From positions 1,550,001 through 1,614,000 of the forward strand of contig NZ_CP028369.1 of the NCBI RefSeq assembly GCF_003032475.1: a stretch of 64,000 bases of DNA. The letters run 5' to 3'. Below, piece after piece: positions 29,659-38,609 of this stretch (position 1 is its first letter; every line of letters begins with the position of its first letter). This DNA is from Streptomyces sp. P3. Lineage in GTDB: Bacteria > Actinomycetota > Actinomycetes > Streptomycetales > Streptomycetaceae. The notes beneath the pieces are model-generated. The model had not been told where the DNA came from, made no database searches, and saw only the letters and a program-made list of their open reading frames with translations. Both the position numbers and the translations under genes were made by a program.

Positions 29659-30693
29659 TCAGCCTTGCCGAATCACCAGTCTGCCACCCTGGCGCTGGGC
29701 GACGACTTTGCCGGGGAGATTGATGACCCCCTGGCCGCGCCATCCGGTGATCAGCCGGTCGACCTCTTCGATGTGCCGGGCGAAGAGGGAACCGGCCGGG
29801 GCGCCCGCGTCGATGGCGGCGCGGCGCAGGATGCGGCGGCGCACGGCGGGCGGCAGGGCGTAGAGCTTGGCGCACTCCAGCAGACCGGCCGCGTCCCGTA
29901 CGGAGGACTCGGCCTGGCCGGCCCACGCGTCGAGCGCGTCGGCGTCGTCGCGGGAGAGCTGGGCGGTCCGGGCGAGCGCTTCGACGACGCCCTTGCCGAG
30001 GGCCTTCTCCAGGGCGGGCAGGCCCTCGTGGCGGAGCCGGGAGCGGGTGTAGGCGGGGTCGGCGTTGTGCGGGTCGTCCCAGACGGGCAGGGACTGGACC
30101 ATGCAGGCCTTGCGGGCGGTCTGCCGGTCGAGCTGGAGGAAGGGGCGGCGGTAGCGGCGGGCGGCCCCCGGTCCGCCGGAGACGGCGGCCATGCCGGACA
30201 GGGAGCGGATGCCGGAGCCGCGGGCGAGGCCGAGCAGGACCGTCTCGGCCTGGTCGTCGCGGGTGTGACCGAGCAGGACCGCGGCGGCGCCGTGGCGCTC
30301 GGCGGCCGCGTCGAGGGCGCTGTAGCGGGCGTCGCGGGCGGCGGCCTCGGGGCCGCCTTCGCGGCCGACGGTGACGGCGGTGGACTCGACGGGGTCGAGG
30401 CCGAGTTCGCGCAGGCGCAGGGTGACTTCGGCCGCGCGCAGGTCGGAGCCGGGCTGCAGGCCGTGGTCGACGGTGACGCCGCCGGCCCGGATGCCGAGCC
30501 GGGGGGCCTCGAAGGCGAGGGCGGAGGCGAGGGCCATGGAGTCGGCGCCGCCTGAGCATGCCACGAGCACGAGCGGCGACGGCGGCGGCGGTTCGTGCGC
30601 GCTCGCTTCGGGGACGGGGTGGTCGTTGAGGACGTCGTGGAGTACGCGGCGGACCGCCAGGCGTATCGCCGCGACCGCAGGATGGGGACCCAT
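29659..30693 (-). CDS. tilS: tRNA(Ile)-lysidine synthetase
   Basis: TilS attaches lysine to C34 of the AUA-reading tRNA-Ile, using ATP. The product is 344 residues. [21 protein letters not shown] contains the PP-loop (SGGADS, about 47-52). [38 protein letters not shown] and [39 protein letters not shown] are family segments. The far C-terminal domain of longer TilS proteins is short or absent, as usual in actinomycetes. ATG 30691-30693 starts it. It is followed by hpt and ftsH in the same direction. Confidence 0.95.
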   Translation of the reverse strand: MGPHPAVAAIRLAVRRVLHDVLNDHPVPEASAHEPPPPSPLVLVACSGGADSMALASALAFEAPRLGIRAGGVTVDHGLQPGSDLRAAEVTLRLRELGLDPVESTAVTVGREGGPEAAARDARYSALDAAAERHGAAAVLLGHTRDDQAETVLLGLARGSGIRSLSGMAAVSGGPGAARRYRRPFLQLDRQTARKACMVQSLPVWDDPHNADPAYTRSRLRHEGLPALEKALGKGVVEALARTAQLSRDDADALDAWAGQAESSVRDAAGLLECAKLYALPPAVRRRILRRAAIDAGAPAGSLFARHIEEVDRLITGWRGQGVINLPGKVVAQRQGGRLVIRQG

Positions 30694-30886
30694 TGTCCGG
30701 TTCCCTTCATGAAGTTGTTCGGGGGCTGAGCCCGGGTTCGGTCACTCAGAGTGTGTAGATGGTGACAGAACCGGGGCGCTCCCCGAGCATTGCACGCCTA
30801 CCCGGGGCCGACGGTCCCTCGGACGGGTGATTGAAGGGGCGTTCGCCTGCCGTCGGACGGATCCGGCTCATCGACGTTTCGCCGGT

Positions 30887-32020
30887 TCACGACTCGGCCT
30901 TGCGGTGCACCCTCGCCACCCAGTCCGCCGGCTTGCCGATCTCGGCCTTGGTCGGAAGTGTGTTCGGGGAGGTCCATACCCGGTTGAAGCCGTCCATGCC
31001 GACCTGGTCGACGACGGCCCGCACGAAGCGCTCGCCGTCCCGGTACTGCTTGAGCTTGGCGTCGAGGCCGAGGAGCCGGCGCAGCGCGATGTCGAGCCGG
31101 GAGGCGCCCTTGGCGCGGCGCTGCTGGAACTTCTCACGGATCTCGGCGACGGTCGAGACGACTTCGGGGCCGACGCCGTCCATGACGAAGTCGGCGTGTC
31201 CCTCCAGGAGGGACATCACGGCGGTGAGGCGGGCGAGGATCTCGCGCTGGGCGGGCGTCTGCACGAGTTCGACCAGGGAGCGGCCCCCGTCGTCCTCCTC
31301 GCCCTCGGGGCGTCCGCCGGCGAGGGACTGGGCGGCTTCGCGGACACGCTCGAGGAACGTCGACGGGTCGACGTCGGTCTCGCCGAGGAACGACTGGATC
31401 TCGCCCTCGAGATGGTCGCGCAGCCAGGGCACGGCGGAGAACTGCGTGCGGTGCGTCTCCTCGTGGAGGCACACCCAGAGGCGGAAGTCGTGGGGGTCGA
31501 CGTCGAGTTCGCGTTCGACATGGACGATGTTCGGCGCGACGAGCAGGAGTCGGCCGCCGCCGACCGCGCCGGCGGGGAGTTCGCGGGTGGCCGGGGCGAA
31601 GGTCTCGTACTGGCCGAGGACGCGGGAGGACAGGAAGGAGAGCAGCATGCCGAGTTCGACGCCGGTGACCTTGCCGCCGACGGCTCCGAGGACGGCGCCC
31701 CCGGGGCTGCTGCCGCGTCGTTCCTGCATCTTGTCCAGGAGGGGCTTGAGGATCTCCCGGAAGCCCGCGACGTTGGCCCGCACCCAGCCGGGGCGGTCGA
31801 CGACGAGGATGGGGGTGTCGTGGATCTCCTCGGTGGCCATCCGGGTGAAGCCCCGGACGTGTGCCTCCGAGGCCTTGGCGTGCCGGCGCAGTTCCGCGAC
31901 GACGGCCCGCGCCTCGTCGCGGCTGACTTCCGGACCCGGCCGCACGAGCCGGGTCGCGGTCGCCACCGCCAGATTCCAGTCGACCATCCCCGCAGATGCA
32001 GCACCACCGATGCTCGTCAT
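30887..32020 (-). CDS. DUF2342 zinc-dependent metalloprotease-like protein
   Basis: The product is 377 residues. DFRLWVCLHEETHRTQFSAVPWLRDHL carries the HEXXH zinc motif as HEETH, and MSLLEGHADFVMDGVG supplies a downstream acidic/His segment. DUF2342 proteins (also called coenzyme F420 biosynthesis-associated) are common beside tilS in actinobacteria; their substrate is unknown. There is no signal peptide or membrane segment, so it should be cytoplasmic. ATG 32018-32020 is the start. About 190 bases separate it from tilS, enough for a separate tilS promoter. Confidence 0.88.
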   Translation of the reverse strand: MTSIGGAASAGMVDWNLAVATATRLVRPGPEVSRDEARAVVAELRRHAKASEAHVRGFTRMATEEIHDTPILVVDRPGWVRANVAGFREILKPLLDKMQERRGSSPGGAVLGAVGGKVTGVELGMLLSFLSSRVLGQYETFAPATRELPAGAVGGGRLLLVAPNIVHVERELDVDPHDFRLWVCLHEETHRTQFSAVPWLRDHLEGEIQSFLGETDVDPSTFLERVREAAQSLAGGRPEGEEDDGGRSLVELVQTPAQREILARLTAVMSLLEGHADFVMDGVGPEVVSTVAEIREKFQQRRAKGASRLDIALRRLLGLDAKLKQYRDGERFVRAVVDQVGMDGFNRVWTSPNTLPTKAEIGKPADWVARVHRKAES

Positions 32021-32131
32021 GCGTCAACCGTACGTGAGCACCGCCGCCGGGGGCAGGCCGCGGGAGGCCGGTCAGGGAGATGTCAGGGTCGGTGCGGGGG
32101 GTGCCTCAGGGGTGGTGGGCCGCGGCCGCCG

Positions 32132-33787
32132 TCAGCGGCAGCCGCAGCCCGCGAGCGCCGTGGCCGCCCTGTCCAGCGCCGCCTGCGCCGCCCCCGCGTC
32201 GGTCGTGCCATCGGCCAGGAAGGCGAAGGCGAGGAGCCGTCCGTCCTGGTCGACGACCGTGCCGGCGAGGGCGTTGACGCCGGTCAGGGTGCCCGTCTTG
32301 GCGCGGACGAGACCGGCCGCGCCGTCCGCGTACCGGTCGGCGAGGGTGCCGGTGAAGCCGGCGACGGGCAGGCCGGTGAGGACGGGGCGCAGGTCGGGAC
32401 GGGCCGGGTCGCCTGCCTTCACCAGGAGGGCGGTCAGCAGGTTCGCCGTGATCCGGTCCCGGCGGTCGAGTCCGCTGCCGTCGTTGATGCGGACGCCGGC
32501 CGTCGGCAGCCCGAGCTTCGTCAACTGGGCGCGGACCGCGGCGCCGCCGCCCGCGAAGTCGGCGCGGACGCCGGTCGCGAGGGCGGTGTGGCGGGCGAGG
32601 GCCTCGGCGATGTCGTTGTCGCTGTTGGTCAGCATCCGCTCGACCAGGACCGACAGCGGCGGCGAGGAGACCGAGGCGAGGCTCTTCGCGCGCGTGGTGG
32701 CCTTGGAGGGTCCGGGGGACGTGGTGGTGATGCCGTCGGCCTTCAGGAACGCGGCGAACGTGCGGGTCGCGTCGGCCGCGGGGTCGGGCACGCGCGTGAC
32801 CGGACCGCTGGTGGAGTGGTCGGGGCGGCCCTCGTCGGCGGACAGGGCGGTGACGCGGGCGAGGTTGCCGTTGGGCCCGATGGGGTGAACTTCGCTGCCC
32901 GCGTACAGGGTCGTGTCGTACGACAGCGTCAGGTGGGTGAGGCCGCGTTTCTTCAGGGCGGCGGCGGAGGACGCGGCGAGGGCGCGCAGGTCCGCCCAGC
33001 CCGCGCCGTGGTCGTCGCGGGCCGTGAGGGTGGGGTCGCCGCCGCCGACGAGGACGAGCTCCCCGGTGTCGGGTTCGAGCACCGTGCGGGTGGTGAGGCG
33101 GTGCTCGCCGCCCATCGCGGAGAGCGCGGCGACCGCGGTGGCGATCTTCGTGGTGGAGGCCGGCGTCAGGCCCGTCCCGGCGCCGGCGCCGTACAGGTGC
33201 CGGCCGGTGGCGACGTCCACGACCGCGGCGGCGTGCCGGGTGCCGAGGACCGGGTCGGCCAGGAGGGGGTTCAGGACGCTCGCGACACCGACGCCCGTCG
33301 GCAGGGCCTTCGGGGCGGACTTGACGACCTGGGCGCCGCCGCCGAGGCCGACCAGGACGGAGCCGGCGCTGGGGGCGGGGCGGGGTGCTCCGGCCGCGGT
33401 GCCGGACGTACGGGACGAATCCGCCGTACGCCCGTGATCTCCGCCACCCGTCCGTTCGAGGGCGCTCACGCGGTCCCGCTCGGCCGTACGCTGACCGGTG
33501 GAGTCCCAGGGGCCGGCGACGGTCACCACGCCGGCGGCCAGCGCCAGTCCGACGGTCGCCGCGCCCGCGCCGTACTGCCAGGAACGGGCGTTCGGACCGG
33601 TCCCGGTGAGCCGGGCGAGCTGCGGCTTCGCGACCCGTGCGAGCCGCGGTCGCGCGGTCGCCGCCACGCGCGCGAGACGCGGCCGTACGATCCCTGCGGC
33701 CCGTGCCAGACGCGGTCGTACGGCGTCCGTGAGCCGCACCACGTGCGGTCTCGCGGCCCGCCAAGGCCTCAGCTCTGGCACGAACAC
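32132..33787 (-). CDS. D-alanyl-D-alanine carboxypeptidase/endopeptidase (PBP4/DacB type)
   Basis: A class C low-molecular-weight penicillin-binding protein of 551 residues that trims peptidoglycan stems outside the membrane. Catalytic motifs are complete: TPASTTKIATAVAAL (SxxK), LTNSDNDIAEAL (SDN) and RAKTGTLTGVNAL (KTG). One membrane helix at about 75-92 (GAGAATVGLALAAGVVTVA) anchors it. The cytoplasmic N-terminus is very basic, with tandem RPRLARVA-type repeats, and a disordered Ser/Gly/Pro linker follows the helix. GTG 33785-33787 has AAAGGGG upstream. It is divergent from ppa. Confidence 0.93.
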   Translation of the reverse strand: MFVPELRPWRAARPHVVRLTDAVRPRLARAAGIVRPRLARVAATARPRLARVAKPQLARLTGTGPNARSWQYGAGAATVGLALAAGVVTVAGPWDSTGQRTAERDRVSALERTGGGDHGRTADSSRTSGTAAGAPRPAPSAGSVLVGLGGGAQVVKSAPKALPTGVGVASVLNPLLADPVLGTRHAAAVVDVATGRHLYGAGAGTGLTPASTTKIATAVAALSAMGGEHRLTTRTVLEPDTGELVLVGGGDPTLTARDDHGAGWADLRALAASSAAALKKRGLTHLTLSYDTTLYAGSEVHPIGPNGNLARVTALSADEGRPDHSTSGPVTRVPDPAADATRTFAAFLKADGITTTSPGPSKATTRAKSLASVSSPPLSVLVERMLTNSDNDIAEALARHTALATGVRADFAGGGAAVRAQLTKLGLPTAGVRINDGSGLDRRDRITANLLTALLVKAGDPARPDLRPVLTGLPVAGFTGTLADRYADGAAGLVRAKTGTLTGVNALAGTVVDQDGRLLAFAFLADGTTDAGAAQAALDRAATALAGCGCR

Positions 33788-33866
33788 CAGCCCCTTTCGC
33801 GATCACACACCTGCGTGAGGGACACTTAACCACCAGAACTATGTGTTGATCATGGAGGAGCCACCG

Positions 33867-34358
33867 GTGGAGTTCGACGTCACGATCGAGATTCCGAAGG
33901 GTTCGCGGAACAAGTACGAGGTGGACCACGAGACCGGTCGGATCCGCCTGGACCGTCGACTCTTCACCTCGACCGCCTACCCGACCGACTACGGCTTCGT
34001 CGAGAACACCCTCGGCGAGGACGGTGACCCGCTGGACGCGCTGGTCATCCTGGACGAGCCCACGTTCCCGGGCTGTCTGATCCGCTGCCGCGCGATCGGC
34101 ATGTTCCGGATGACGGACGAGGCCGGCGGCGACGACAAGCTGCTGTGCGTCCCGTCGACGGACCCGCGCGTGGAGCACCTGCGCGACATCCACCACGTGT
34201 CGGAGTTCGACCGCCTGGAGATCCAGCACTTCTTCGAGGTCTACAAGGACCTGGAGCCCGGCAAGTCCGTCGAGGGCGCCGACTGGGTCGGCCGCACCGA
34301 CGCCGAGGCCGAGATCGAGCGGTCCTACAAGCGTTTCAAGGACCAGGGCGGTCACTGA
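33867..34358 (+). CDS. ppa: Inorganic pyrophosphatase
   Basis: This soluble family I enzyme hydrolyses pyrophosphate and drives biosynthetic reactions. From GTG 33867 the product is 163 residues, the standard size. [52 protein letters not shown] (metal-binding Asp cluster, about 40-60) and [21 protein letters not shown] cover the active site. GGAGGAG lies just upstream and decides this start over an ATG eight codons earlier. A long perfect hairpin follows. Confidence 0.97.
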   Translation: MEFDVTIEIPKGSRNKYEVDHETGRIRLDRRLFTSTAYPTDYGFVENTLGEDGDPLDALVILDEPTFPGCLIRCRAIGMFRMTDEAGGDDKLLCVPSTDPRVEHLRDIHHVSEFDRLEIQHFFEVYKDLEPGKSVEGADWVGRTDAEAEIERSYKRFKDQGGH

Positions 34359-34380
34359 GGCCCGGGTCGCCTGATGTCGT

Positions 34381-34416
34381 CGAGAGGGCCGCACGCATGC
34401 GCGTGCGGCCCTCTCG
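34381..34416 (+). terminator. Hairpin terminator after ppa
   Basis: A perfect 16-bp stem (CGAGAGGGCCGCACGC with its complement) closes on the four-base loop ATGC, 22 bases after the ppa stop. There is no T-run. It separates ppa from the ThrE-type gene. Confidence 0.8.
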
Positions 34417-34472
34417 GGCGTCTGTGCGCATACTGAGGCCCACGGAAGGTGTCGTTCAGGGAGCGTTGCTGA

Positions 34473-36134
34473 GTGTCGGAGGCGGAGAACCGCAAACCGC
34501 AGTCGGACGAGGCGAGGAGCGCCTTCGATCCCGAGATCACGTCCGAGTTCGCCATGCCGGTGGGGCTCACCGTCCCCAGAACCGGCGGGGAACCCGAGAC
34601 CACCTCGGAGTTCGCCGTTCCGCGGGGGCTGGACGTGGGTCAGCCGGCCGCCGGGGAGGGCGAGGGATCGGCGTTCAGCGTGCCGAGCACCTACAGCGCC
34701 CGGGAGGCGCCGGCCGCCTTCACCCCGCCCTCCGGCGTCCCGATGGTGAGCCTGATCAAGGACCTGCCCTGGCAGGACCGCATGCGCACGATGCTGCGCA
34801 TGCCGGTCACCGAGCGGCCCGCGCCGGAGCCGGGGCCGAAGACGGAGGAGGGCGGTCCGGCCGTCCCGCGCGTGCTCGACCTGACACTGCGCATCGGCGA
34901 ACTGCTGCTGGCCGGCGGGGAGGGCGCCGAGGACGTGGAGGCCGCGATGTTCGCGGTCTGCCGCTCCTACGGACTGGACCGCTGCGAGCCCAACGTGACG
35001 TTCACCCTGCTGGCCATCTCCTACCAGCCGTCGCTGGTGGAGGACCCGGTGACGGCGTCACGGACGGTGCGCCGCAGGGGAACCGACTACACGCGTCTGG
35101 CGGCCGTCTTCCAGCTCGTGGACGACCTGAGCGACGCTGACGCCCACCTCTCCCTGGAGGACGCCTACCGGCGTCTCGCGGAGATCCGCCGCAACCGGCA
35201 CCCCTACCCGACCTGGGTGCTGACGTCCGCCAGCGGACTGCTCGCGGGCGCGGCCTCGGTGCTGGTCGGCGGTGACGTGGTCGTGTTCGTGGCGGCCCTG
35301 CTCGGCGCGATGCTCGGCGACCGGCTGGCGTGGCTGTGCGCGGGGCGCGGGCTGCCGGAGTTCTACCAGTTCCTGGTGGCGGCGATGCCGCCGGCCGCCA
35401 TCGGCATCGCGTTGACACTGGCGGACGTCGACGTGAAGGCGTCCGCGGTCATCACCGGCGGACTGTTCGCGCTGCTGCCCGGGCGGGCGCTGGTGGCGGG
35501 CGTCCAGGACGGCCTGACGGGCTTCTACATCACTGCGGCGGCACGCCTGTTGGAGGTCATGTACTTCTTCGTGGGCATCGTGATCGGCGTGCTGGTGATG
35601 CTCTACGTCGGGGTGCAGCTCGGCGCGCATCTCAACCCGGACGTGTCGCTGGGCGTCTCCAAGCGGCCGCTGTGGCAGATCGGGGCGTCCATGCTGCTGT
35701 CCCTGACGTTCGCGGTGCTGCTCCAGCAGGAACGCTCCACCGTGCTGGCCGTGACGCTGAACGGCGGCGTGGCCTGGTCGGTGTACGGCGCGATGTACTA
35801 CGCCGGTGACATCTCGCCGGTGGCCTCCACGGCCGTCGCGGCCGGGGTGGTGGGGCTGTTCGGGCAGTTGCTGTCGCGCTACCGGTTCGCGTCCGCGCTG
35901 CCCTACACGACCGCCGCGATCGGGCCGCTGCTGCCCGGATCGGCCACGTACTTCGGGCTGTTGTCGATCGCGCACAACGAGGTGGACGCGGGGCTGGTGT
36001 CGATCACCAAGGCCGCGGCACTGGCGATGGCCATCGCCATCGGGGTGAACCTCGGTTCCGAGATCTCGCGGTTGTTCCTGCGGGTGGGTTCCGCCGACAA
36101 GCGGCGGGCCGCCAAGAGGACGCGGGGGTTCTGA
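34473..36134 (+). CDS. ThrE-type threonine/serine exporter family protein
   Basis: The product is 553 residues. After about 125 disordered residues comes a soluble ThrE domain (LDLTLRIGELLLAGGEGAEDVEAAMFAVCRSYGL, about 134-167). Ten or so membrane helices follow (WVLTSASGLLAGAASVLVGG through AAALAMAIAIGVNLGSEISRLF). The full two-part architecture of ThrE (DUF1212 plus DUF3815) is in one chain, as in Corynebacterium ThrE, which exports threonine and serine. Substrate is inferred from family. The N-terminus has a repeated TSEFAMPVGL/TSEFAVPRGL element. GTG 34473 has AGGGAG about ten bases upstream. Confidence 0.85.
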   Translation: MSEAENRKPQSDEARSAFDPEITSEFAMPVGLTVPRTGGEPETTSEFAVPRGLDVGQPAAGEGEGSAFSVPSTYSAREAPAAFTPPSGVPMVSLIKDLPWQDRMRTMLRMPVTERPAPEPGPKTEEGGPAVPRVLDLTLRIGELLLAGGEGAEDVEAAMFAVCRSYGLDRCEPNVTFTLLAISYQPSLVEDPVTASRTVRRRGTDYTRLAAVFQLVDDLSDADAHLSLEDAYRRLAEIRRNRHPYPTWVLTSASGLLAGAASVLVGGDVVVFVAALLGAMLGDRLAWLCAGRGLPEFYQFLVAAMPPAAIGIALTLADVDVKASAVITGGLFALLPGRALVAGVQDGLTGFYITAAARLLEVMYFFVGIVIGVLVMLYVGVQLGAHLNPDVSLGVSKRPLWQIGASMLLSLTFAVLLQQERSTVLAVTLNGGVAWSVYGAMYYAGDISPVASTAVAAGVVGLFGQLLSRYRFASALPYTTAAIGPLLPGSATYFGLLSIAHNEVDAGLVSITKAAALAMAIAIGVNLGSEISRLFLRVGSADKRRAAKRTRGF

Positions 36135-36152
36135 CGCCCCCGCGCCCGCGGC

Positions 36153-37169
36153 CTAGTACCCCTGGTTGTGGGGGTACTGGCCGTTGTGGCCGGCGCCGTC
36201 GTACGGCTGCTGTTGCTGCGGGGGCTGCTGCTGCCACTCCTGGGGGTACTGCTCCTGTTGCGGGTACTGCTGGGGGTGCTGCTGCTGTTGCGGGTACTGG
36301 CCGTAGTACCCGTTCTCGTACGTCTGGCCCTGGCCGCTCTGGTGGTGGCCCTGGCCGTTCTGGTGGCCCTGCCCGTTCTGGTGGCCCTGGTGGCCCTGGT
36401 GGCCCTGGTGCTCGCGGTGGCCCGGGTCGCCGTACGGCTGGTTCTGGTCGACGCGGCGGAGCTGGGTGGTCGCGTCGTCCATGACCGGGGGCGCGCCGTA
36501 CGGCTGCTGCTGCGCCTGCCGGCGGGCGGGCTCCTGCGCGGCCGGGGCGTTACGGGCTTCCTTGCGGGCCTTGAGGACCTCGATGGCCACCGGGACCACC
36601 GAGATGAGGACGATCAGGACGAGGATCGCCTCCACGTTCTCCTTGATGAGGTCGATCTGGCCGAGGAAGTAGCCGGCGACCGTGACGCCCGTGCCCCACA
36701 GGATGCCGCCGATCACGTTGTACGTGATGAACGTGCGGTACTTCATGCGGCCGGCGCCGGCGATGATCGGCGCGAAGGTGCGCACGATGGGGACGAAGCG
36801 GGCCAGGACGATCGCCTTGGGGCCGTACCGCTCGATGAACTCGTGGGCCTTCTCCAGGTTCTCCTGCTTGAAGAGCTTGGAGTCGGGCCGGCTGAACAGC
36901 TTCGGCCCGAAGAACTTGCCGATCAGATAGCCCACCTGGTCGCCGAGGACGGCCGCGATCACTATCAGGGCGCACACCAGCCACAGCGGCTGGTGGATCC
37001 ACTTGCCGTCGGCGACCAGCAGACCGGCGGTGAACAGCAGGGAGTCGCCCGGCAGGAAGGCGAACAGGCCCGACTCGGCGAAGACGATGACCAGGATGCC
37101 GACCAGGCCGAACGTCGAGATCAGGTAGTCCGGAGTAATCCACTCGGGGCCGAGGGCGAGGGTAGTCAC
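36153..37169 (-). CDS. DedA-family membrane protein with Gln/Gly/His-rich tail
   Basis: The product is 338 residues. Residues 1-200 are a DedA (VTT/SNARE-associated) protein with the family segments FLPGDSLLFTAGLL and LARFVPIVRTFAPIIAGAGRMKYRTFITYNVIGGILWG, including the conserved Glu and Arg residues. DedA proteins act in lipid-carrier translocation across the membrane. Residues 205-338 are low complexity: HQGHQGHQ, NGQGHQNGQGHH, then Gln/Tyr/Pro-rich blocks, probably cytoplasmic and disordered. GTG 37167-37169 follows AGGAG. Eighteen bases separate its stop from the convergent ThrE-type gene. Confidence 0.88.
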   Translation of the reverse strand: MTTLALGPEWITPDYLISTFGLVGILVIVFAESGLFAFLPGDSLLFTAGLLVADGKWIHQPLWLVCALIVIAAVLGDQVGYLIGKFFGPKLFSRPDSKLFKQENLEKAHEFIERYGPKAIVLARFVPIVRTFAPIIAGAGRMKYRTFITYNVIGGILWGTGVTVAGYFLGQIDLIKENVEAILVLIVLISVVPVAIEVLKARKEARNAPAAQEPARRQAQQQPYGAPPVMDDATTQLRRVDQNQPYGDPGHREHQGHQGHQGHQNGQGHQNGQGHHQSGQGQTYENGYYGQYPQQQQHPQQYPQQEQYPQEWQQQPPQQQQPYDGAGHNGQYPHNQGY

Positions 37170-37307
37170 GGGTTCCGGGCTCCTGAGGGGTGAAGGCGGT
37201 CGGTGGGCGACCTGGCCGCCCAAAGCTATCAACGCGGCGCCGCGGGACCAGGTTCCCAGGGGCTCCCCCAGGATGCACCGTGCCCCTCCTTGGGCAAACC
37301 TGTGAAC

Positions 37308-37673
37308 ATGGGCATCGATGATTACGGCGGCGGGCAGGGCCCCGAGCCGGACGTACTGGTCGTCACCACGAACGACGTACCCGGCTTCCGGGTGCAGCAG
37401 GTCATCGGCGAGGTCTTCGGGCTCACCGTGCGCTCCCGGCACCTGGGCAGCCAGATCGGCGCGGGCCTGAAGTCGATGATCGGCGGCGAGCTCAAGGGGC
37501 TGACGAAGACCCTCGTGGAGACCCGCAACCAGGCCATGGAGCGGCTCGTCGAGCAGGCACGCGCGCGGGGCGCCAACGGCGTGCTGGCGTTCCGCTTCGA
37601 CGTGACGGAGGCGGCCGACGTGGGCACCGAGGTGTGCGCCTACGGGACGGCGGTGGTCCTGGCCCGGGAGTGA
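37308..37673 (+). CDS. YbjQ/UPF0145 family protein
   Basis: The product is 121 residues. VLVVTTNDVPGFRVQQVIGEVFGLTVRSRHLGSQIGAGLKSMIGGELKGLTKTLVETRNQAMERLVEQARARGANGVLAFRFD is the complete YbjQ/UPF0145 fold, sometimes called a heavy-metal-binding domain. Members form pentamers. Their role is unknown. ATG 37308 is preceded in frame by GTG 37302. It faces tipA across a short hairpin and is divergent from the DedA gene. Confidence 0.88.
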   Translation: MGIDDYGGGQGPEPDVLVVTTNDVPGFRVQQVIGEVFGLTVRSRHLGSQIGAGLKSMIGGELKGLTKTLVETRNQAMERLVEQARARGANGVLAFRFDVTEAADVGTEVCAYGTAVVLARE

Positions 37674-37690
37674 CCCCGGGCCGGGACCGA

Positions 37691-37706
37691 CGGCCCTCAT
37701 GGGCCG
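37691..37706. terminator. Short hairpin between convergent YbjQ-type gene and tipA
   Basis: CGGCCC-TCAT-GGGCCG is a perfect six-base-pair stem with a four-base loop in the 36-base gap between two convergent stops. It is weak on its own, but well placed for termination from both sides. Confidence 0.4.
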
Positions 37707-37709
37707 ACC

Positions 37710-38144
37710 TTACGAGGCGTGCCGAGCCGCGTTCGCCGCGATCGCCTCCTCGAGGTGCGCGGCGAGCCCCGGGCGCATCGAGTCGTAGTACGCCTTGAAG
37801 CGCGCGTCGGCGACGTACGTCTCTCCCAGGCACACGTGCATCTCGTGGGGGCAGTCGTAGTACCAGGCGGTGATGTGCCGCCGGTGTTCCTCGGCCATGT
37901 CCATGGCCGCCTCGCCGGCGGGCCGCTCCCCCGCGTCCATCAGGGCGACGTAGCGCTCGCTCCAGTCGTCGACCTCGGCCCGGACGCGTTTCCAGTCCGC
38001 CTTGGTGTAACCCGCGGCCCGGCGCTGCGACTCGGCGTAGGCCTCGGTGCCGCCCCAGCGCTGCTCGGCCTCCTCGGCGTACTGCTCGGGGTCCTTGTCG
38101 CCGAAGACCTCGAACCGCTCCTCGGGTGTGAGGTTGATGCCCAT
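37710..38144 (-). CDS. tipA: TipAS, alternative in-frame product of tipA
   Basis: Codon 110 of tipA is ATG (38142-38144) followed by GINLTPEERFEVFG. GGAGG lies eight bases upstream inside the gene. Translation from here gives exactly 144 residues, as known for TipAS of S. lividans, which is made in excess and binds thiopeptides without DNA binding, buffering the drug. Conservation of the internal ribosome site supports expression here too. Confidence 0.8.
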   Translation of the reverse strand: MGINLTPEERFEVFGDKDPEQYAEEAEQRWGGTEAYAESQRRAAGYTKADWKRVRAEVDDWSERYVALMDAGERPAGEAAMDMAEEHRRHITAWYYDCPHEMHVCLGETYVADARFKAYYDSMRPGLAAHLEEAIAANAARHAS

Positions 38145-38471
38145 CCTCTTCGCCTCCATGGCGTGTTCCACGGCCTCGGCCATCTTCTGCAGTTTCTCGA
38201 TCCGGGCGGTCAGCAGTTCGTGCCGGCGGCGCAGACGTGCGCGCGGGTCGGCCGCCGGGTCGTCGAGCAGGGCCGCGACCTCCTCGAGCGGGAAGCCGAG
38301 CTCGCGGTAGAACAGGATCTGCTGCAGCCGGTCGAGGTCGGCGTCGTCGTAGCGCCGGTGTCCCGCGTGGCTGCGCCCGCCGGGGACGAGCAGGCCGATG
38401 TCGTCGTAGTGGTGCAGCGTGCGCACCGTGACACCGGCGAATCCGGCGACCTGTCCTACGGAGTAGCTCAC
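37710..38471 (-). CDS. tipA: Thiopeptide-responsive MerR-family activator TipAL
   Basis: The product is 253 residues, the length of S. lividans TipAL. Residues 1-70 are a MerR helix-turn-helix (YSVGQVAGFAGVTVRTLHHYDDIGLLVP), then a long dimer helix. Residues 110-253 are the TipAS multidrug-recognition domain. C214 in CPHEMHVCLGETYV is at the position that traps thiostrepton covalently in S. lividans; C207 is also kept. GTG 38469-38471 has AAGGGAG nine bases upstream. Known TipAL activates its own promoter on binding thiopeptides, and the matching promoter is at 38502-38532. Confidence 0.96.
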   Translation of the reverse strand: MSYSVGQVAGFAGVTVRTLHHYDDIGLLVPGGRSHAGHRRYDDADLDRLQQILFYRELGFPLEEVAALLDDPAADPRARLRRRHELLTARIEKLQKMAEAVEHAMEAKRMGINLTPEERFEVFGDKDPEQYAEEAEQRWGGTEAYAESQRRAAGYTKADWKRVRAEVDDWSERYVALMDAGERPAGEAAMDMAEEHRRHITAWYYDCPHEMHVCLGETYVADARFKAYYDSMRPGLAAHLEEAIAANAARHAS

Positions 38472-38501
38472 TTCGTCCGCTCCCTTCTCGGTACGCGTTC
38501 C

Positions 38502-38532
38502 ACGGTGCGCCCTCACGCCGCGTGAGGTGCAA
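38502..38532 (-). promoter_or_regulatory. tipA promoter with MerR-type operator
   Basis: On the minus strand TTGCAC (38527-38532) and CACCGT (38502-38507) are separated by 19 bases, the over-long spacer typical of MerR-activated promoters. The palindrome CCTCACG-N3-CGTGAGG (38511-38527) fills most of the spacer. The layout closely resembles the thiostrepton-inducible tipA promoter of S. lividans. Confidence 0.85.
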
Positions 38533-38609
38533 GGCCGTTCCCTCCCCGGCCCCTCCCCGACTGCCACGGCCCGGGTGTCGTGTCCGCTTTGCCCGCTTAT
38601 CGTGATCGC

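Noticed and set aside
36168..37193. Plus-strand Leu/Val-rich frame opposite the DedA gene that resembles a membrane protein
   Set aside because: Its hydrophobicity comes from the complement of Gln/His codons in the repetitive tail; the DedA frame has the true family motifs and ribosome site.
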